Source of the DNA: JAAYBF01 sp963716445
GTDB taxonomy: Bacteria; Actinomycetota; Thermoleophilia; Solirubrobacterales; Thermoleophilaceae
Length of the DNA: 64,000 nt
Direction: 5' to 3'
Assembly (NCBI GenBank): GCA_963716445.1
Contig: OY970313.1
Coordinates: 1,798,001-1,862,000 of the forward strand
Part shown: positions 1-9,023 of the stretch, in pieces
Numbering within the stretch: position 1 is the first letter of the stretch
Layout: every line of letters starts with the position of its first letter
Made by a program: the position numbers and the translations under genes
Notes under the pieces: generated by a model
Seen by the model: only the letters and a program-made list of their open reading frames with translations
Told to the model about the DNA's origin: nothing
Databases searched by the model: none

Positions 1-23
1 GCCCCAAGCGGCCCCGCGGCCCG

Positions 24-305
24 TCAGAAGACCTCGCTGCCGCACCCCGCACAGCGCGCTGGGCCTGAGCCCTCCAGCCGCCCATGGCAGACCGGACACT
101 CGGCCGCCCCACCGGCGCGCAGACCCTCCCAGACGCTGTCGAGCCGTTGCTCGAGCGTGAGCCTGCCGCCCCCGGGACGTGCCGGGTGCCTGGTCAAGCG
201 GTGGCGCAGCGCGCCATCGCCCGGGCCTCCGCTTGTCGCGGGACCCTCCCTGCAAGCTTGCGAGAGCCTGTCCGCGATCCGCTCGGTGGCAGTCGCCGGA
301 GTCAT
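24..305 (-). CDS. small zinc-ribbon protein downstream of lexA
   Basis: A 93-residue protein whose last 25 residues hold two CxxC pairs (CPVC and CAGC), the pattern of a zinc ribbon. The N-terminal half is charged and shows no recognisable domain or signal peptide. It starts with ATG 16 bases after the lexA stop codon on the same strand, so it is probably co-transcribed with lexA and would then be SOS-inducible. No function is recognised; a nucleic-acid-binding or protein-binding role is a guess from the zinc ribbon. The short intergenic distance and the clean Cys pattern argue that it is a real gene. Confidence 0.6.
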   Translation of the reverse strand: MTPATATERIADRLSQACREGPATSGGPGDGALRHRLTRHPARPGGGRLTLEQRLDSVWEGLRAGGAAECPVCHGRLEGSGPARCAGCGSEVF

Positions 306-321
306 GTCGTCCTCGCGATCG

Positions 322-942
322 TCACGCGACCCTCCGCATGACGCCGACCACCTTGCCGAGGACGGCGACCTCCTGACTGCGGATCGGCTCGTGCGCCTCG
401 TTCTCGGGCTGCAGCCGGATGTGGTCCTTCTCCTTGAAGAAGCGCTTGACGGTCGCCTCCGAGTCCTCGCCGACCAGCGCGACGACGATCTCGCCGTCCC
501 TCGCCGTGTCCTGGGTCCGGACGGTGACGTGGTCGCCGTCGTGGATGCCGGCGTCGATCATCGAGTCTCCGGTGATGCGGAGCAGGTACTCGCCCTGATC
601 GCCGCCCGCGAGCTCCGGCACCCCTACGTACTCCTCCACGTTCTCCTCGGCGAGCAGCGGCTGACCGGCCGCGACCTGGCCGAGCAGCGGCAGCCCCCCG
701 TCGCCGCCGACGGCGCGCTTCGCGCGGTCGACCAGCAGCTCGATCGCGCGGGGCTTGGTGGGATCGCGCCGCAGCAACCCGACCTTCTCGAGGTTCGCCA
801 GGTGCGCATGCACCGTCGAAGACGACGTCAGGCCGATCGCCTTGCCGATGTCGCGGACGGTGGGCGGGTAGCCGTGCTTGGCCGAGTAGCGCTTGATGAA
901 GTCGAAGATCTCCTGCTGGCGCTTCGTCAGGTTCAGCTCCAC
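322..942 (-). CDS. lexA: LexA, SOS-response repressor
   Basis: 206 residues. Residues 1-65 form the winged helix-turn-helix that binds SOS boxes. Residues 85-206 are the S24 self-cleaving peptidase: the scissile Ala92-Gly93 bond is followed by catalytic Ser127 (in GDSM) and Lys166 (in ATVKRFF). Under DNA damage, RecA filaments stimulate cleavage and the SOS genes are released. It starts with GTG, preceded by a CAGGAG ribosome-binding site. A perfect palindrome of the actinobacterial SOS-box type lies 43 bases upstream and overlaps the expected transcription start, so lexA is autoregulated. Length and motifs are normal for the family. Confidence 0.97.
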   Translation of the reverse strand: MELNLTKRQQEIFDFIKRYSAKHGYPPTVRDIGKAIGLTSSSTVHAHLANLEKVGLLRRDPTKPRAIELLVDRAKRAVGGDGGLPLLGQVAAGQPLLAEENVEEYVGVPELAGGDQGEYLLRITGDSMIDAGIHDGDHVTVRTQDTARDGEIVVALVGEDSEATVKRFFKEKDHIRLQPENEAHEPIRSQEVAVLGKVVGVMRRVA

Positions 943-984
943 GGTCTCAGGCTCCTGTTCCCCACTGCGGATTGTCGTCTGATC

Positions 985-998
985 CGAACATGTGTTCG
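985..998. promoter_or_regulatory. LexA binding site (SOS box)
   Basis: A 14-bp perfect palindrome, CGAACATGTGTTCG, matches the actinobacterial/Bacillus-type SOS box CGAAC-N4-GTTCG. It lies just downstream of the lexA -10 box, so bound LexA would block its own transcription start. Confidence 0.93.
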
Positions 999-999
999 T

Positions 1000-1005
1000 A
1001 GAGTA
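1000..1005 (-). promoter_or_regulatory. lexA -10 box
   Basis: TACTCT on the minus strand, followed after about 7 nt by the SOS box. It fits the TANNNT -10 pattern seen throughout the window. Confidence 0.6.
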
Positions 1006-1046
1006 CCCCCTCCGCGGACGGAATCAAACGGAAGGCCCTCACGGCG

Positions 1047-1052
1047 TATACT
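1047..1052 (+). promoter_or_regulatory. tRNA-Leu -10 box
   Basis: TATACT, 14 bases before the tRNA-Leu 5' end; a near-consensus housekeeping -10 element. Confidence 0.65.
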
Positions 1053-1066
1053 CAGCGCCCCCTCAG

Positions 1067-1152
<86 letters not shown>

Positions 1153-1272
1153 TCATCGCTTGGACGTGAGTGCCCCACGGCCCCGAGGCCGCGGGGCCCT
1201 TGCGCGTGAGCCGGCTGTCGCCAGAGATGGCCTTCAGCGGCGCCAGGTGTCATCGCGCCGCTGCACGACCGT

Positions 1273-1278
1273 TAGAGT
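1273..1278 (+). promoter_or_regulatory. -10 box of the 1299 membrane gene
   Basis: TAGAGT, 20 bases before the ATG at 1299, predicting a short leader of about 13 nt. Confidence 0.5.
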
Positions 1279-1298
1279 CCTCCGGCGCACCTCAGGGC

Positions 1299-1715
1299 AT
1301 GAACACGTCGACGACCAACGATGCGATGGTGATGTCCGGCCTGTCGGAGGTCGCCCTCGGCGCGCTCACGGGCTGGCCCTTCGCGCTCGCGATCTCGGAC
1401 CCGGAACGGGCCCGCTCGCTGGGGATCGCCTCGATCCCACGTCTGCGCCAGTGGCATCTCGACCTGATCGCGCTTGGCAGCCTCACGGCGCTCGCCGGCG
1501 TGGCGGTCCCGGACCTTCCCCGCAAGGTGGCGTGGCCGCTGATGGCGGGAGCTTGGACGAACGCCAACGCGTTTGCGCCGTTGGTGGTCCGGCCGGAGCT
1601 GCGCGAACACCCGATCTACAAGGCCAGCGCGGTCGCCTCGTTCGTCACGACGAGCTGGGGCTTCGTCGGCCTGGCTGCGCTGGTGGCGCGTCGGGCTCGG
1701 CGACGTAGGAGATGA
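1299..1715 (+). CDS. small four-helix membrane protein
   Basis: 138 residues from the ATG at 1299, chosen because a TAGAGT -10 box lies 20 bases upstream; a longer reading from 1170 would run into the tRNA downstream region. Four hydrophobic stretches (about residues 10-30, 45-65, 70-90 and 105-125) suggest an integral membrane protein, and the C-terminus ends in an arginine cluster that should face the cytoplasm. A conserved-looking RQWHLD segment carries a histidine in the second helix. The size, helix number and this histidine recall small four-helix membrane proteins such as styrene-oxide-isomerase relatives, but I cannot confirm that. It stands alone; the function is unknown. Confidence 0.65.
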   Translation: MNTSTTNDAMVMSGLSEVALGALTGWPFALAISDPERARSLGIASIPRLRQWHLDLIALGSLTALAGVAVPDLPRKVAWPLMAGAWTNANAFAPLVVRPELREHPIYKASAVASFVTTSWGFVGLAALVARRARRRRR

Positions 1716-1792
1716 CCGGGCACGCTGGCGCCTGAGCTCGTGCTCAACGCCCAACCGAGCCTCGCCCCGGAGCGAGTCGCAGCCCTGGCCGG

Positions 1793-4750
1793 TCAGCGCC
1801 CGCGGACGGTGACGCGAACGATGCGCGAGACGCCCGCTTCGTAGGGATAGGCCGCCTCGCGAGCGATGACCGCCCGGAAGGCGTACCGGCGCACCCCGGT
1901 CGTCGACGTGAAGCGGTAGCGGTGCCTGAAGACGCCCTTGGCGTTCGCCCGCGGGGTGGCGAAGGTACGCCACTTGCGCCCGACCTTCGCCTGCAAGGCG
2001 ACGAGCTTGCCGCCAGACGGGATCGGCTTCCCGAGCAGCCGACCCGAGAACCGTACGGCCTGGCCGTTGACCAGCCGCCGCCGGTTCGCCCTCAATCGCG
2101 CCGCAGCCTTGACCTTGGTCACGAGCTGCGCGGTCGAGGGCCTCACGGTGTTGCTCCCGCCGTAGCTGTAGCGAATCGCTCGCGAGGGGCCTGGGGGAAC
2201 CACGAAGCGGAACGCGCCGTGAGCATCGGCACGAGCGACACCCAGACGCACGAATGGCCCGCCGGAGCGCGGCTGCCCCTCCACGGTCACCTCGGCCGCC
2301 GCCAGCGGCGCGCCCTGCTCCGTAATCCGACCGACAGAGCCGAAGGACTTGCCATGAGACAGCTCGAGCGCCCGCCCTGCCGGCCGCTCGGCGGTCTGCT
2401 TACGGCACTTGCGCCTGTTCGCGCGCTTGCGCTTGGCGGCCTTCCGCTTCGCCTTCCCCTTATGCCGCGCCTTCGCCTGGACACAGCGTCGGACGGTGGT
2501 GGCCGCCTTGACCTCGATTTCGGCGGCTCGCCGCAATGGCAGGCCGAGCAGCATGGAGCTGCCGTCCAGACGACGGTCGATCACCGCCCGGTTCCCCGCG
2601 ACGTCGTTCACCACCGCTCGCACCTCATATCGCCCCGCGCTCAAAGCGAGGTCGTCCATCCGAGCCCGCAAGCGTCCGTGCTCCAGCGCGGTCGGAATCT
2701 CCCGGAAGCCCTCTTGTCCCTCCCGTCGAAACTCGATGCGCCCGTCAGCTAGGCCCGAGGTTGCATCCGAGACCTCAACGCTCAACTGCCGCGGATCCGA
2801 CGCGTCCCGCAGACCAAATGCCCCCGTAGGCGGCGTCCGATCGATCTTGAACGACACCGACTTCTCACCTGACGCATTGCCCGCAAGATCAAACGCCTCG
2901 TAAGTCAACACATGACGCCCGTCGGCGGTGAACTCCACTGACGCCCGATTCCCCTTCCGCCGCTGGCGCGGATCAGTTCCCAACCGATACGCAATATAAG
3001 CGCCTTCCTCTATTGGCCGCCCGTCAGGGGCCGGCATGATCCCGGACAACGTTGCTTGATCGTTGCTTACGATGTCAACCGCGATGATGTTTCGTTGCCA
3101 CAACTCTGGATGTGAGGGCAGTCCCTCCACCGACGCCATCGGGGGTGATCGATCTATCTTTATGACGGTCGCACTTACAGTAGTTGCCGGAATCCCGGCA
3201 CCTGACACGGGCCGAATACGAACGACCGACAAACCCTCTGGCAGGTCCGCAATCGGGTAATTGGTTATGGCCTCAACCGACGAGTCGGGCTCAGACCCGT
3301 CGGTCGTAATAGAATAGCCACTTAGGCCTGAGGGCGGCTCAACCGCAGCGTCTGACAACCGAAGCGGGAGTTCGAATACCAGCGCTTGAGTGCTACTGAA
3401 CCACCCATACGACTCCGCCAACTCCGCTTCGCCTGGAGCCGAATCGTCGGACTTGAGCGTCACCGCTTCGGATTTCGCCCCTGAACCGACATTCCCAGCG
3501 GCGTCCTCCAACCAGAGGCGGAGTCCGTAGGCGCCGTCAGCCGGTACACCGATGTCCATCGCGACTATGTCGGTTCCTGTGCGCTGTCCCGTCCAGCACT
3601 CATGTGGAATCTGTGCCTCGCACAGTTCGTAATGGACGCCTACTATCGGGGCGTGCTGGCCTAGCGGGTTAGTCCATCCAATGTTGAAATTCCGGTTTGC
3701 CCTCCAGCCCGCACCACCCTCCACCGAAACGGCTTGTGGAGCAGACGGGGGCGTATTGTCAACCTTTATCGTGGACTCCACCTGCGCGCTTCTCCCGCCA
3801 ACATCGATCGCACGGACAGCGACCGCTCGATAACCATCCGCGACTTCGGTCGTATCGATCGTTAGCGAGCCGTCGCGCCCGAGTGGGCAAGGCTGTAATT
3901 CGGTATAGCGGCCGGCGAGCGTTGCGCAGCCCGCGGTGGTCCCTACGGTTGTCCCATCTTCCAGCCTTGCAGTCACGCTAGTCAAGCCCCCGCCCACATC
4001 ATTCGCCTGAAAGAACAGATTTCTGACGCCGCGGATCCATCCCTCGGCAAGCAAGGGGCCGCTAACGTCCTCCAACGTAGGAGTTATGTGATCGTCCAGT
4101 GCGAATTCAAAGGAACGAGCGCGAACTCGCGAGTCTCCAGTAGGTGACTGCGCGCAACCAGTCTCAGCAGTACAGCTAACGCCATAGCTGATACGCTTTG
4201 CCTCGAAACCTGCCGTGTCAGCGTCCCAGCCAAGCTGGACGGGACCATACGATCCTGATGGACTTTGCCAAGTTGTGGGACCCAACGATCCTTTAAAAAC
4301 TTGGGAGCGATTTCCCGACCCATCGCCCATTTCGTAGACGTCTGCGTGCGCATCCATGCCAGGAACGCAACAGGTATTAAGGGTCCCAAATAGGCCTGAG
4401 AATCGGACGAATCGGGTGCCCTCCGGGGCATGGGCAGAATACCGACCGTATGCGCCCTCTGGATACGTCTGCGCCATGCCAAGGTTACTCGTTCGCGCTC
4501 CTAGGCCGAGTTCCCCGCAACCGCTATTCGCCTGCTGAATTAAGGCCGGAGCACCGCTAGCCTGCCACTGAAAAGCATTTGTGGCGACACCTAGTTGGTA
4601 ATCGCACTGGCTAACAGCATAGGGCCCCGCAGTCGCCCTCGTCGGGGACGTAAAACTAAGCACCACGATGCCTGCCGCTACAGCACAAATCAGCCGTCCG
4701 CCGTTCAAGTGGCTTACCAGGCTCATGCTTCTGATCCGTTGTCTGTGCAC
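1793..4750 (-). CDS. large secreted protein with Ig-like repeats
   Basis: 985 residues from a GTG at 4750 (an in-frame ATG eight codons later is possible). A signal peptide is clear: a basic start, then a hydrophobic run ending near RATAG. About residues 40-210 form an uncharacterised extracellular domain with several Cys. About 220-680 holds Ig-like modules joined by DNTPPSAP-, DRSPPMAS- and DRTPPTGA-type linkers, and a very basic Lys/Arg stretch (about 720-770) precedes C-terminal carboxypeptidase-regulatory-like modules. It begins 35 bases after the stop of the membrane-tethered sigma factor on the same strand, so the two probably form an operon. The N-terminal half (about 2.9-4.75 kb) is much poorer in GC than the rest. 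Likely a cell-surface or adhesion protein; no catalytic motif seen. Confidence 0.8.
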   Translation of the reverse strand: MHRQRIRSMSLVSHLNGGRLICAVAAGIVVLSFTSPTRATAGPYAVSQCDYQLGVATNAFQWQASGAPALIQQANSGCGELGLGARTSNLGMAQTYPEGAYGRYSAHAPEGTRFVRFSGLFGTLNTCCVPGMDAHADVYEMGDGSGNRSQVFKGSLGPTTWQSPSGSYGPVQLGWDADTAGFEAKRISYGVSCTAETGCAQSPTGDSRVRARSFEFALDDHITPTLEDVSGPLLAEGWIRGVRNLFFQANDVGGGLTSVTARLEDGTTVGTTAGCATLAGRYTELQPCPLGRDGSLTIDTTEVADGYRAVAVRAIDVGGRSAQVESTIKVDNTPPSAPQAVSVEGGAGWRANRNFNIGWTNPLGQHAPIVGVHYELCEAQIPHECWTGQRTGTDIVAMDIGVPADGAYGLRLWLEDAAGNVGSGAKSEAVTLKSDDSAPGEAELAESYGWFSSTQALVFELPLRLSDAAVEPPSGLSGYSITTDGSEPDSSVEAITNYPIADLPEGLSVVRIRPVSGAGIPATTVSATVIKIDRSPPMASVEGLPSHPELWQRNIIAVDIVSNDQATLSGIMPAPDGRPIEEGAYIAYRLGTDPRQRRKGNRASVEFTADGRHVLTYEAFDLAGNASGEKSVSFKIDRTPPTGAFGLRDASDPRQLSVEVSDATSGLADGRIEFRREGQEGFREIPTALEHGRLRARMDDLALSAGRYEVRAVVNDVAGNRAVIDRRLDGSSMLLGLPLRRAAEIEVKAATTVRRCVQAKARHKGKAKRKAAKRKRANRRKCRKQTAERPAGRALELSHGKSFGSVGRITEQGAPLAAAEVTVEGQPRSGGPFVRLGVARADAHGAFRFVVPPGPSRAIRYSYGGSNTVRPSTAQLVTKVKAAARLRANRRRLVNGQAVRFSGRLLGKPIPSGGKLVALQAKVGRKWRTFATPRANAKGVFRHRYRFTSTTGVRRYAFRAVIAREAAYPYEAGVSRIVRVTVRGR

Positions 4751-4785
4751 TTTACCTATCCAAGACCTTTCTGGTTATTTGACGA

Positions 4786-5985
4786 TTAGTCCTCGAAACC
4801 AAACTCATCGACGGGTGCTGGTGATGGCTGTGTAGGGGTGCTCTGGGGAGCTTGCGTTGGAGGTGGGAGCTCGGTGGGTTCGGTGGGAGGTGTTGGGGTG
4901 GGCGGGTTCGCTTTGGGGCGCTTCGCTGACGGAGACGCGGTGTCTTGTTTCGGCCTACTCGGGGGCGAGGTGGGGGCGCGTCGGTCGACCGGCGCGGTCG
5001 TCCGTACGGCGTGAGTGGGAGCGGATGGGTTTGAGACGGCGTCGTAAGTGGTGTAGGCGCTGCCGGTGAGTGCGATGCCGGCTATGGCGATGAGGGTTCC
5101 GGGGCGGGGTGTGGAGAGGAGGGATGGGTCGGCGACGCGGATGTAGAGGGAGGTGGCTTGGTGCTTGCCGGTCTCGACGAGGCCGGCGATCTGGTTGCGG
5201 GCATCTGAGGCGAGCTCGGCCAGGCGGGTGGCGGCGGAGGCGTCGGCGTCGTGTACGAGCACCGGGAGGGGCAGTAGGGCGGCGGCGCGCTTGAGGGCGC
5301 TGCGGACCTCCACGTAGAGGGCGGCGACGTGGGGGTCGGAGCGGAGCAGTCGTTGGGCCTCCTCGCGCTGACGCTCGGTGGCGATTCCGTCGCGCTGCTC
5401 TCCGTCGGCGGTCACCTGGACCAGGCAGGCGGTGAGAAGGCTGCGCTGGCGACGGGACCATGTGCCGTCCTCGAGCTCCTCCACCCGCTTGGCGATCGTC
5501 GCCGCGCCCTCCTCGGCGAGGCGCTGGTACTGGCGCCGGCTGAGACCGAGGGCGGCACGAATCTCGGTGCCGCTCAACTGCAGGTCCCAGCGCAGCTTGA
5601 GCACGTCGCGCTGGCGCTCGTCGAGGCTGTCGAGCAGGTTGCGGGCGAGGCGGGCCTGGTCGCGCGTGACGACCTGCTCCTCGACCGTGGCGCGATCGTC
5701 CGCCAGTGAGGTCAGCCGGGGGTCGTCGGGGCCGATCGGGGCGGGCGGCTTGCCGCGACTGACGGCGTGCATCGCCTCGGCGCCGGCCGTCGCCATCAGG
5801 TACGCGCGCAACGACTCGATCTCCTCGCCGCGCCGGCGCTTCGTGTAGACGCGGGCCCAGGCGTCGTGGTAGATCGCCAGCCGCTCGTCCTCGTCGATCC
5901 GCGGAAAGCGCTTGGCGAGCATGCCGAGCACGGCCCCGCGATGACGCTCGTACTCGCCTGCCGGCGATTCGCCCCCTGCTCTCAC
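4786..5985 (-). CDS. membrane-anchored sigma-70 family factor with proline-rich tail
   Basis: 399 residues. Residues 10-80 resemble sigma region 2 and 115-172 region 4 (LDERQRDVLKLRW then a helix-turn-helix LSRRQYQRLAEE), as in ECF sigma factors. Unlike ordinary ECF factors (about 180-200 residues) the chain continues: 180-290 is a helical linker resembling an anti-sigma region, 296-314 is a single hydrophobic helix (GTLIAIAGIALTG), and 320-399 is a Pro/Thr/Ser-rich tail ending VDEFGFED that would lie outside the cell. This suggests a one-piece sensor in which the sigma domain is held at the membrane until released, for example by proteolysis; that is inference. It starts with GTG and is followed after 35 bases by the large secreted protein. 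Confidence 0.85.
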   Translation of the reverse strand: MRAGGESPAGEYERHRGAVLGMLAKRFPRIDEDERLAIYHDAWARVYTKRRRGEEIESLRAYLMATAGAEAMHAVSRGKPPAPIGPDDPRLTSLADDRATVEEQVVTRDQARLARNLLDSLDERQRDVLKLRWDLQLSGTEIRAALGLSRRQYQRLAEEGAATIAKRVEELEDGTWSRRQRSLLTACLVQVTADGEQRDGIATERQREEAQRLLRSDPHVAALYVEVRSALKRAAALLPLPVLVHDADASAATRLAELASDARNQIAGLVETGKHQATSLYIRVADPSLLSTPRPGTLIAIAGIALTGSAYTTYDAVSNPSAPTHAVRTTAPVDRRAPTSPPSRPKQDTASPSAKRPKANPPTPTPPTEPTELPPPTQAPQSTPTQPSPAPVDEFGFED

Positions 5986-6141
5986 AGCGCGACCAATCGG
6001 TCCCAGAGCGGGCGTTCTTTATCGATCCGCTCGATACATAGACAAAAACGTTTCCAACTTGGTGCAGCCATGCCCTCTGTGGGTGCTCGCGGGTACTTCC
6101 ACCCCCCTCCGATTCGCACGAGCCCGAAAATCGCGGCTCGA

Positions 6142-6147
6142 TAGGGT
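6142..6147 (+). promoter_or_regulatory. tldD -10 box
   Basis: TAGGGT, 7 nt before the GTG at 6155; predicts a leaderless mRNA and supports that start. Confidence 0.6.
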
Positions 6148-6154
6148 CGCGGCG

Positions 6155-7591
6155 GTGCGAGACGTCCTCCGCGACCTCATGGACTCGGCGGCGCTACGCG
6201 CCGACTACGCCGACGTGCGCCACGTGCACCTTCGGCAAGAGGCGATCGCGATGCGCAACGGCGAGCTCGACGAGCTGGACTCTCACGAGGAGGAGGGCTT
6301 CGGCGTTCGCGTCCAGCTCGGTGGCGGCTGGGGATTCGCGGCCGCTGCGGGATCCGACCGCGCGGCCGCCGAGGACGCGTTGGCCCGAGCGCTGGCGATC
6401 GCCGAGGTCCAGCCCCGCAGCGGCAGGAGGGCCCTCACCGCGGAGCCGGCGGCTGAGGGCAGCTACGTCTCGCGGGCCGAGATCGATCCCTTCTCGGTCT
6501 CGCTCGAGGAGAAGCTCGCGCTGCTCGCGGACGCAGAGGAGACGCTACGGGCCGAGCCGCGCGTGAGGGTCGCGCTCGCACACGTCCAGTCGCGCGTCGA
6601 GGACAAGCTGTTCGCCTCGACCGACGGGGCCGCCTGCGAGCAGCGCCTGACCGAGTGCGGCGGCGGCTTGGAGGCCACGGCCGTCAACGGCACGGACACC
6701 CAAACGCGCTCCTACCCCGCGTCCCACTCCGGCAACGTCGCCCAAGCCGGCTGGGAGCACGTGCGCTCGCTCGACCTCGTCGCCAACGCGCCGCGCATCG
6801 GCGAGCAGGCGGCCGCGCTGCTCGACGCCCCGCGCTGCCCGGACGGCCCGACGACGCTCGTGCTGGCCGGCGAGCAGCTCGGCCTGCAGATCCACGAGTC
6901 GGTCGGACACGCGGTCGAGCTGGATCGGGTGCTGGGCTACGAGGCCTCCTACGCCGGCACGAGCTGGGTTCCGGCCGACGCGATCGGAGCGCTTCGCTAC
7001 GGCTCGGAGGCGATGTCGATCACCGCGGACGCGACGATCCCCGGGGCGCTCGGCAGCTTCCGCTGGGACGACGAGGGAGTCCCGGGCCAGTCGATTCCGA
7101 TCGTCAGCGAGGGGACGCTGAGCGGGTTCCTGTCCTCGCGCGAGAGCGCCGCCGAGATCGGGCTCGAGCTCTCCGGCGGCTGCGCGCGCGGCGAGGGGTT
7201 CGCGCGCCAGCCGATCGTCCGGATGACCAACGTCAGCATCGACCCGGGCGAGGCCGGCTCGCTCGACGCGCTGCTGGCCGGGGTCGATCGTGGGATCTAC
7301 ATCGAGAGCAACCGCTCCTGGTCGATCGACTCGCGGCGGCTGCACTTCCAATTCGGCGGCGAGGCGGCCTGGGAGATCGTCGACGGACGGCTCGGACGGC
7401 TGTTGCGCGATCCGGTCTACGCGGGAGTGACGCCGACCTTCTGGGCCGGGCTCGAAGCGGTGTGCTCGGCAGAGGAGTGGCGGCTGATCTCGTTCACCGA
7501 CTGCGGCAAGGGCGAGCCCGGTCAGCGTGCGCGCGTATCGCACGGCTGCGCCCCCGCGCGGTTCGCCGAGGTGCAGGTGGCAGCGGCGTGA
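6155..7591 (+). CDS. tldD: TldD-type metalloprotease subunit
   Basis: 478 residues from the GTG at 6155, chosen because a TAGGGT -10 box sits 7 nt upstream. The HExxxH zinc motif (HESVGH, residues 247-252) identifies the catalytic TldD subunit of the TldD/TldE(PmbA) protease, a cytoplasmic heterodimer that in Escherichia coli trims microcin B17 and degrades unfolded peptides. Its stop codon overlaps the GTG of the partner tldE, as expected for a translationally coupled two-subunit enzyme. Length is typical for the family. No peptide-antibiotic genes are seen nearby, so the substrate here is unknown. Confidence 0.93.
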   Translation: MRDVLRDLMDSAALRADYADVRHVHLRQEAIAMRNGELDELDSHEEEGFGVRVQLGGGWGFAAAAGSDRAAAEDALARALAIAEVQPRSGRRALTAEPAAEGSYVSRAEIDPFSVSLEEKLALLADAEETLRAEPRVRVALAHVQSRVEDKLFASTDGAACEQRLTECGGGLEATAVNGTDTQTRSYPASHSGNVAQAGWEHVRSLDLVANAPRIGEQAAALLDAPRCPDGPTTLVLAGEQLGLQIHESVGHAVELDRVLGYEASYAGTSWVPADAIGALRYGSEAMSITADATIPGALGSFRWDDEGVPGQSIPIVSEGTLSGFLSSRESAAEIGLELSGGCARGEGFARQPIVRMTNVSIDPGEAGSLDALLAGVDRGIYIESNRSWSIDSRRLHFQFGGEAAWEIVDGRLGRLLRDPVYAGVTPTFWAGLEAVCSAEEWRLISFTDCGKGEPGQRARVSHGCAPARFAEVQVAAA

Positions 7592-8952
7592 GCGCGACCC
7601 TCGAGCTGGCGCGGCGCGCGCTCGCCGCGGCCGGCGGCGACGCGCTCGCGACGGTGACGCACGAGCGCTCGACGACGCTGCGCTACGCCCGCTCGCGACC
7701 GACCCAGGCGACGTCGATCGACGATCGGACGATCGAGATCGCCGCGCTGCGCGCCGGACACGTCGGCCGCTCGGCGACCAATCGCGTCGACGGCGACGCG
7801 CTTGCCGACTGCGCCCGAGCCGCGGGGCTGGCCGCCGAGGCGGCCGCCGCCCGCGCCGGCGAAGGACACTTCCCGGGCTTTCCGGAGCCTTCGCCGCTGC
7901 GACCGCACGACGGCGAGACGGCGGACGTCGATCCCGCGCTCGGGGGCGCGGCGCTCGCGAAGACCTTCGAGGTCGCCGAGCGCACGGGCGTCGAGGTCGG
8001 CGGCATCTGGACTGCCGGGGAGGTGGAGACGGCGATCGCGTCTTCGACCGGCTTGGAGGCCACCGAGCGAGTCGCCGACGCGTTCATGAAGGTCATCGCC
8101 TCCGCGCCGGGCGGTCGAACCGGCTACGCGGCGCAGACAGCGGTCGCCGCAGGACAGCTCGACCCGACACCCATGACCGAGCGGGCGAGCGAGAAGGCAA
8201 GCGCCCCGGGCGAGACGGCGACCCTCGGCCCTGGCGAGTACCCGGTCGTGATGGAGCGCCACGCCGTCCTGGAGCTGCTTTGGACGCTCGGCGACTGCGC
8301 CTTCGACGGCCTTGCCCACGCCGAGGGCCGCGGCGCCCTCGCCGGCCGGCTCGGCGCCGGTGTCGCCTCCCCAGCGATCAACCTCTCGGACTCACCGCGC
8401 TTCAAGGGCACCCTCTCACGAACATTCGACGCCGAGGGCGCTCCGAAGAGCCCCCTGCCGCTGATCCAGGACGGGGTCGCCCACCGAGTCGTCCACGACA
8501 CCCGCAGCGCGGCCGTTGCGGGCGACGGCGCCCAGACCACGGGCCACGCGCTCGTCGCCGGCGGCCAGGCCTCCGGCCCTCGCCCGACCAACCTCGTGCT
8601 GATCGGCGGCGGCGCAGCCGACGAGCGCGAGCTCTGCGCACCGGTCGAGCGTGGCGTCTACGTGACCCGCCTCTGGTACACGAACGTCCTGCGCCCCTCG
8701 GACAGCCTCTTCACCGCCGTCACCCGCGACGGCACCTTCCTGATCGAGGATGGTCGGATCACTCGTCCGCTCGCCGACATGCGCATCACCGACAGCGCTC
8801 TCGGCATGCTCGCTCGCGTCGAGGCCCTCGGCGCCCGCTCCGTGCTGACCGCCGACGGCGAGCTCTACGGGCGCCGCTTCGCCAGCGGCGCCGTCTGCCC
8901 GCCGTTGCGCGCGTCCGCCGCTCGCTTCACAGGTGGCGCCGGCCACTCCTAG
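7588..8952 (+). CDS. tldE: TldE/PmbA-type protease subunit
   Basis: 454 residues, starting with a GTG that overlaps the tldD stop (GTGA). The sequence has the TldE/PmbA fold signatures GRTGYA, the conserved central block around SDSPRFKGT, and the C-terminal block RPTNLVLIGGG. It lacks the HExxxH motif of TldD, as is normal for this non-catalytic partner. Together with TldD it forms the barrel-shaped peptidase. No frameshift or truncation is visible. Confidence 0.92.
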   Translation: MSATLELARRALAAAGGDALATVTHERSTTLRYARSRPTQATSIDDRTIEIAALRAGHVGRSATNRVDGDALADCARAAGLAAEAAAARAGEGHFPGFPEPSPLRPHDGETADVDPALGGAALAKTFEVAERTGVEVGGIWTAGEVETAIASSTGLEATERVADAFMKVIASAPGGRTGYAAQTAVAAGQLDPTPMTERASEKASAPGETATLGPGEYPVVMERHAVLELLWTLGDCAFDGLAHAEGRGALAGRLGAGVASPAINLSDSPRFKGTLSRTFDAEGAPKSPLPLIQDGVAHRVVHDTRSAAVAGDGAQTTGHALVAGGQASGPRPTNLVLIGGGAADERELCAPVERGVYVTRLWYTNVLRPSDSLFTAVTRDGTFLIEDGRITRPLADMRITDSALGMLARVEALGARSVLTADGELYGRRFASGAVCPPLRASAARFTGGAGHS

Positions 8953-9023
8953 CCGAGGCAGGGCGAATCGCCCGCCGGCTTCTGCGGCCGACCGGTAGGC
9001 GCCAGCGCTGCGATGCCCTTGCC

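Noticed and set aside
6655..7587. Plus-strand frame upstream of tldE extending it into tldD
   Set aside because: It is an out-of-frame reading of tldD; the conserved tldE sequence begins at the GTG overlapping the tldD stop.
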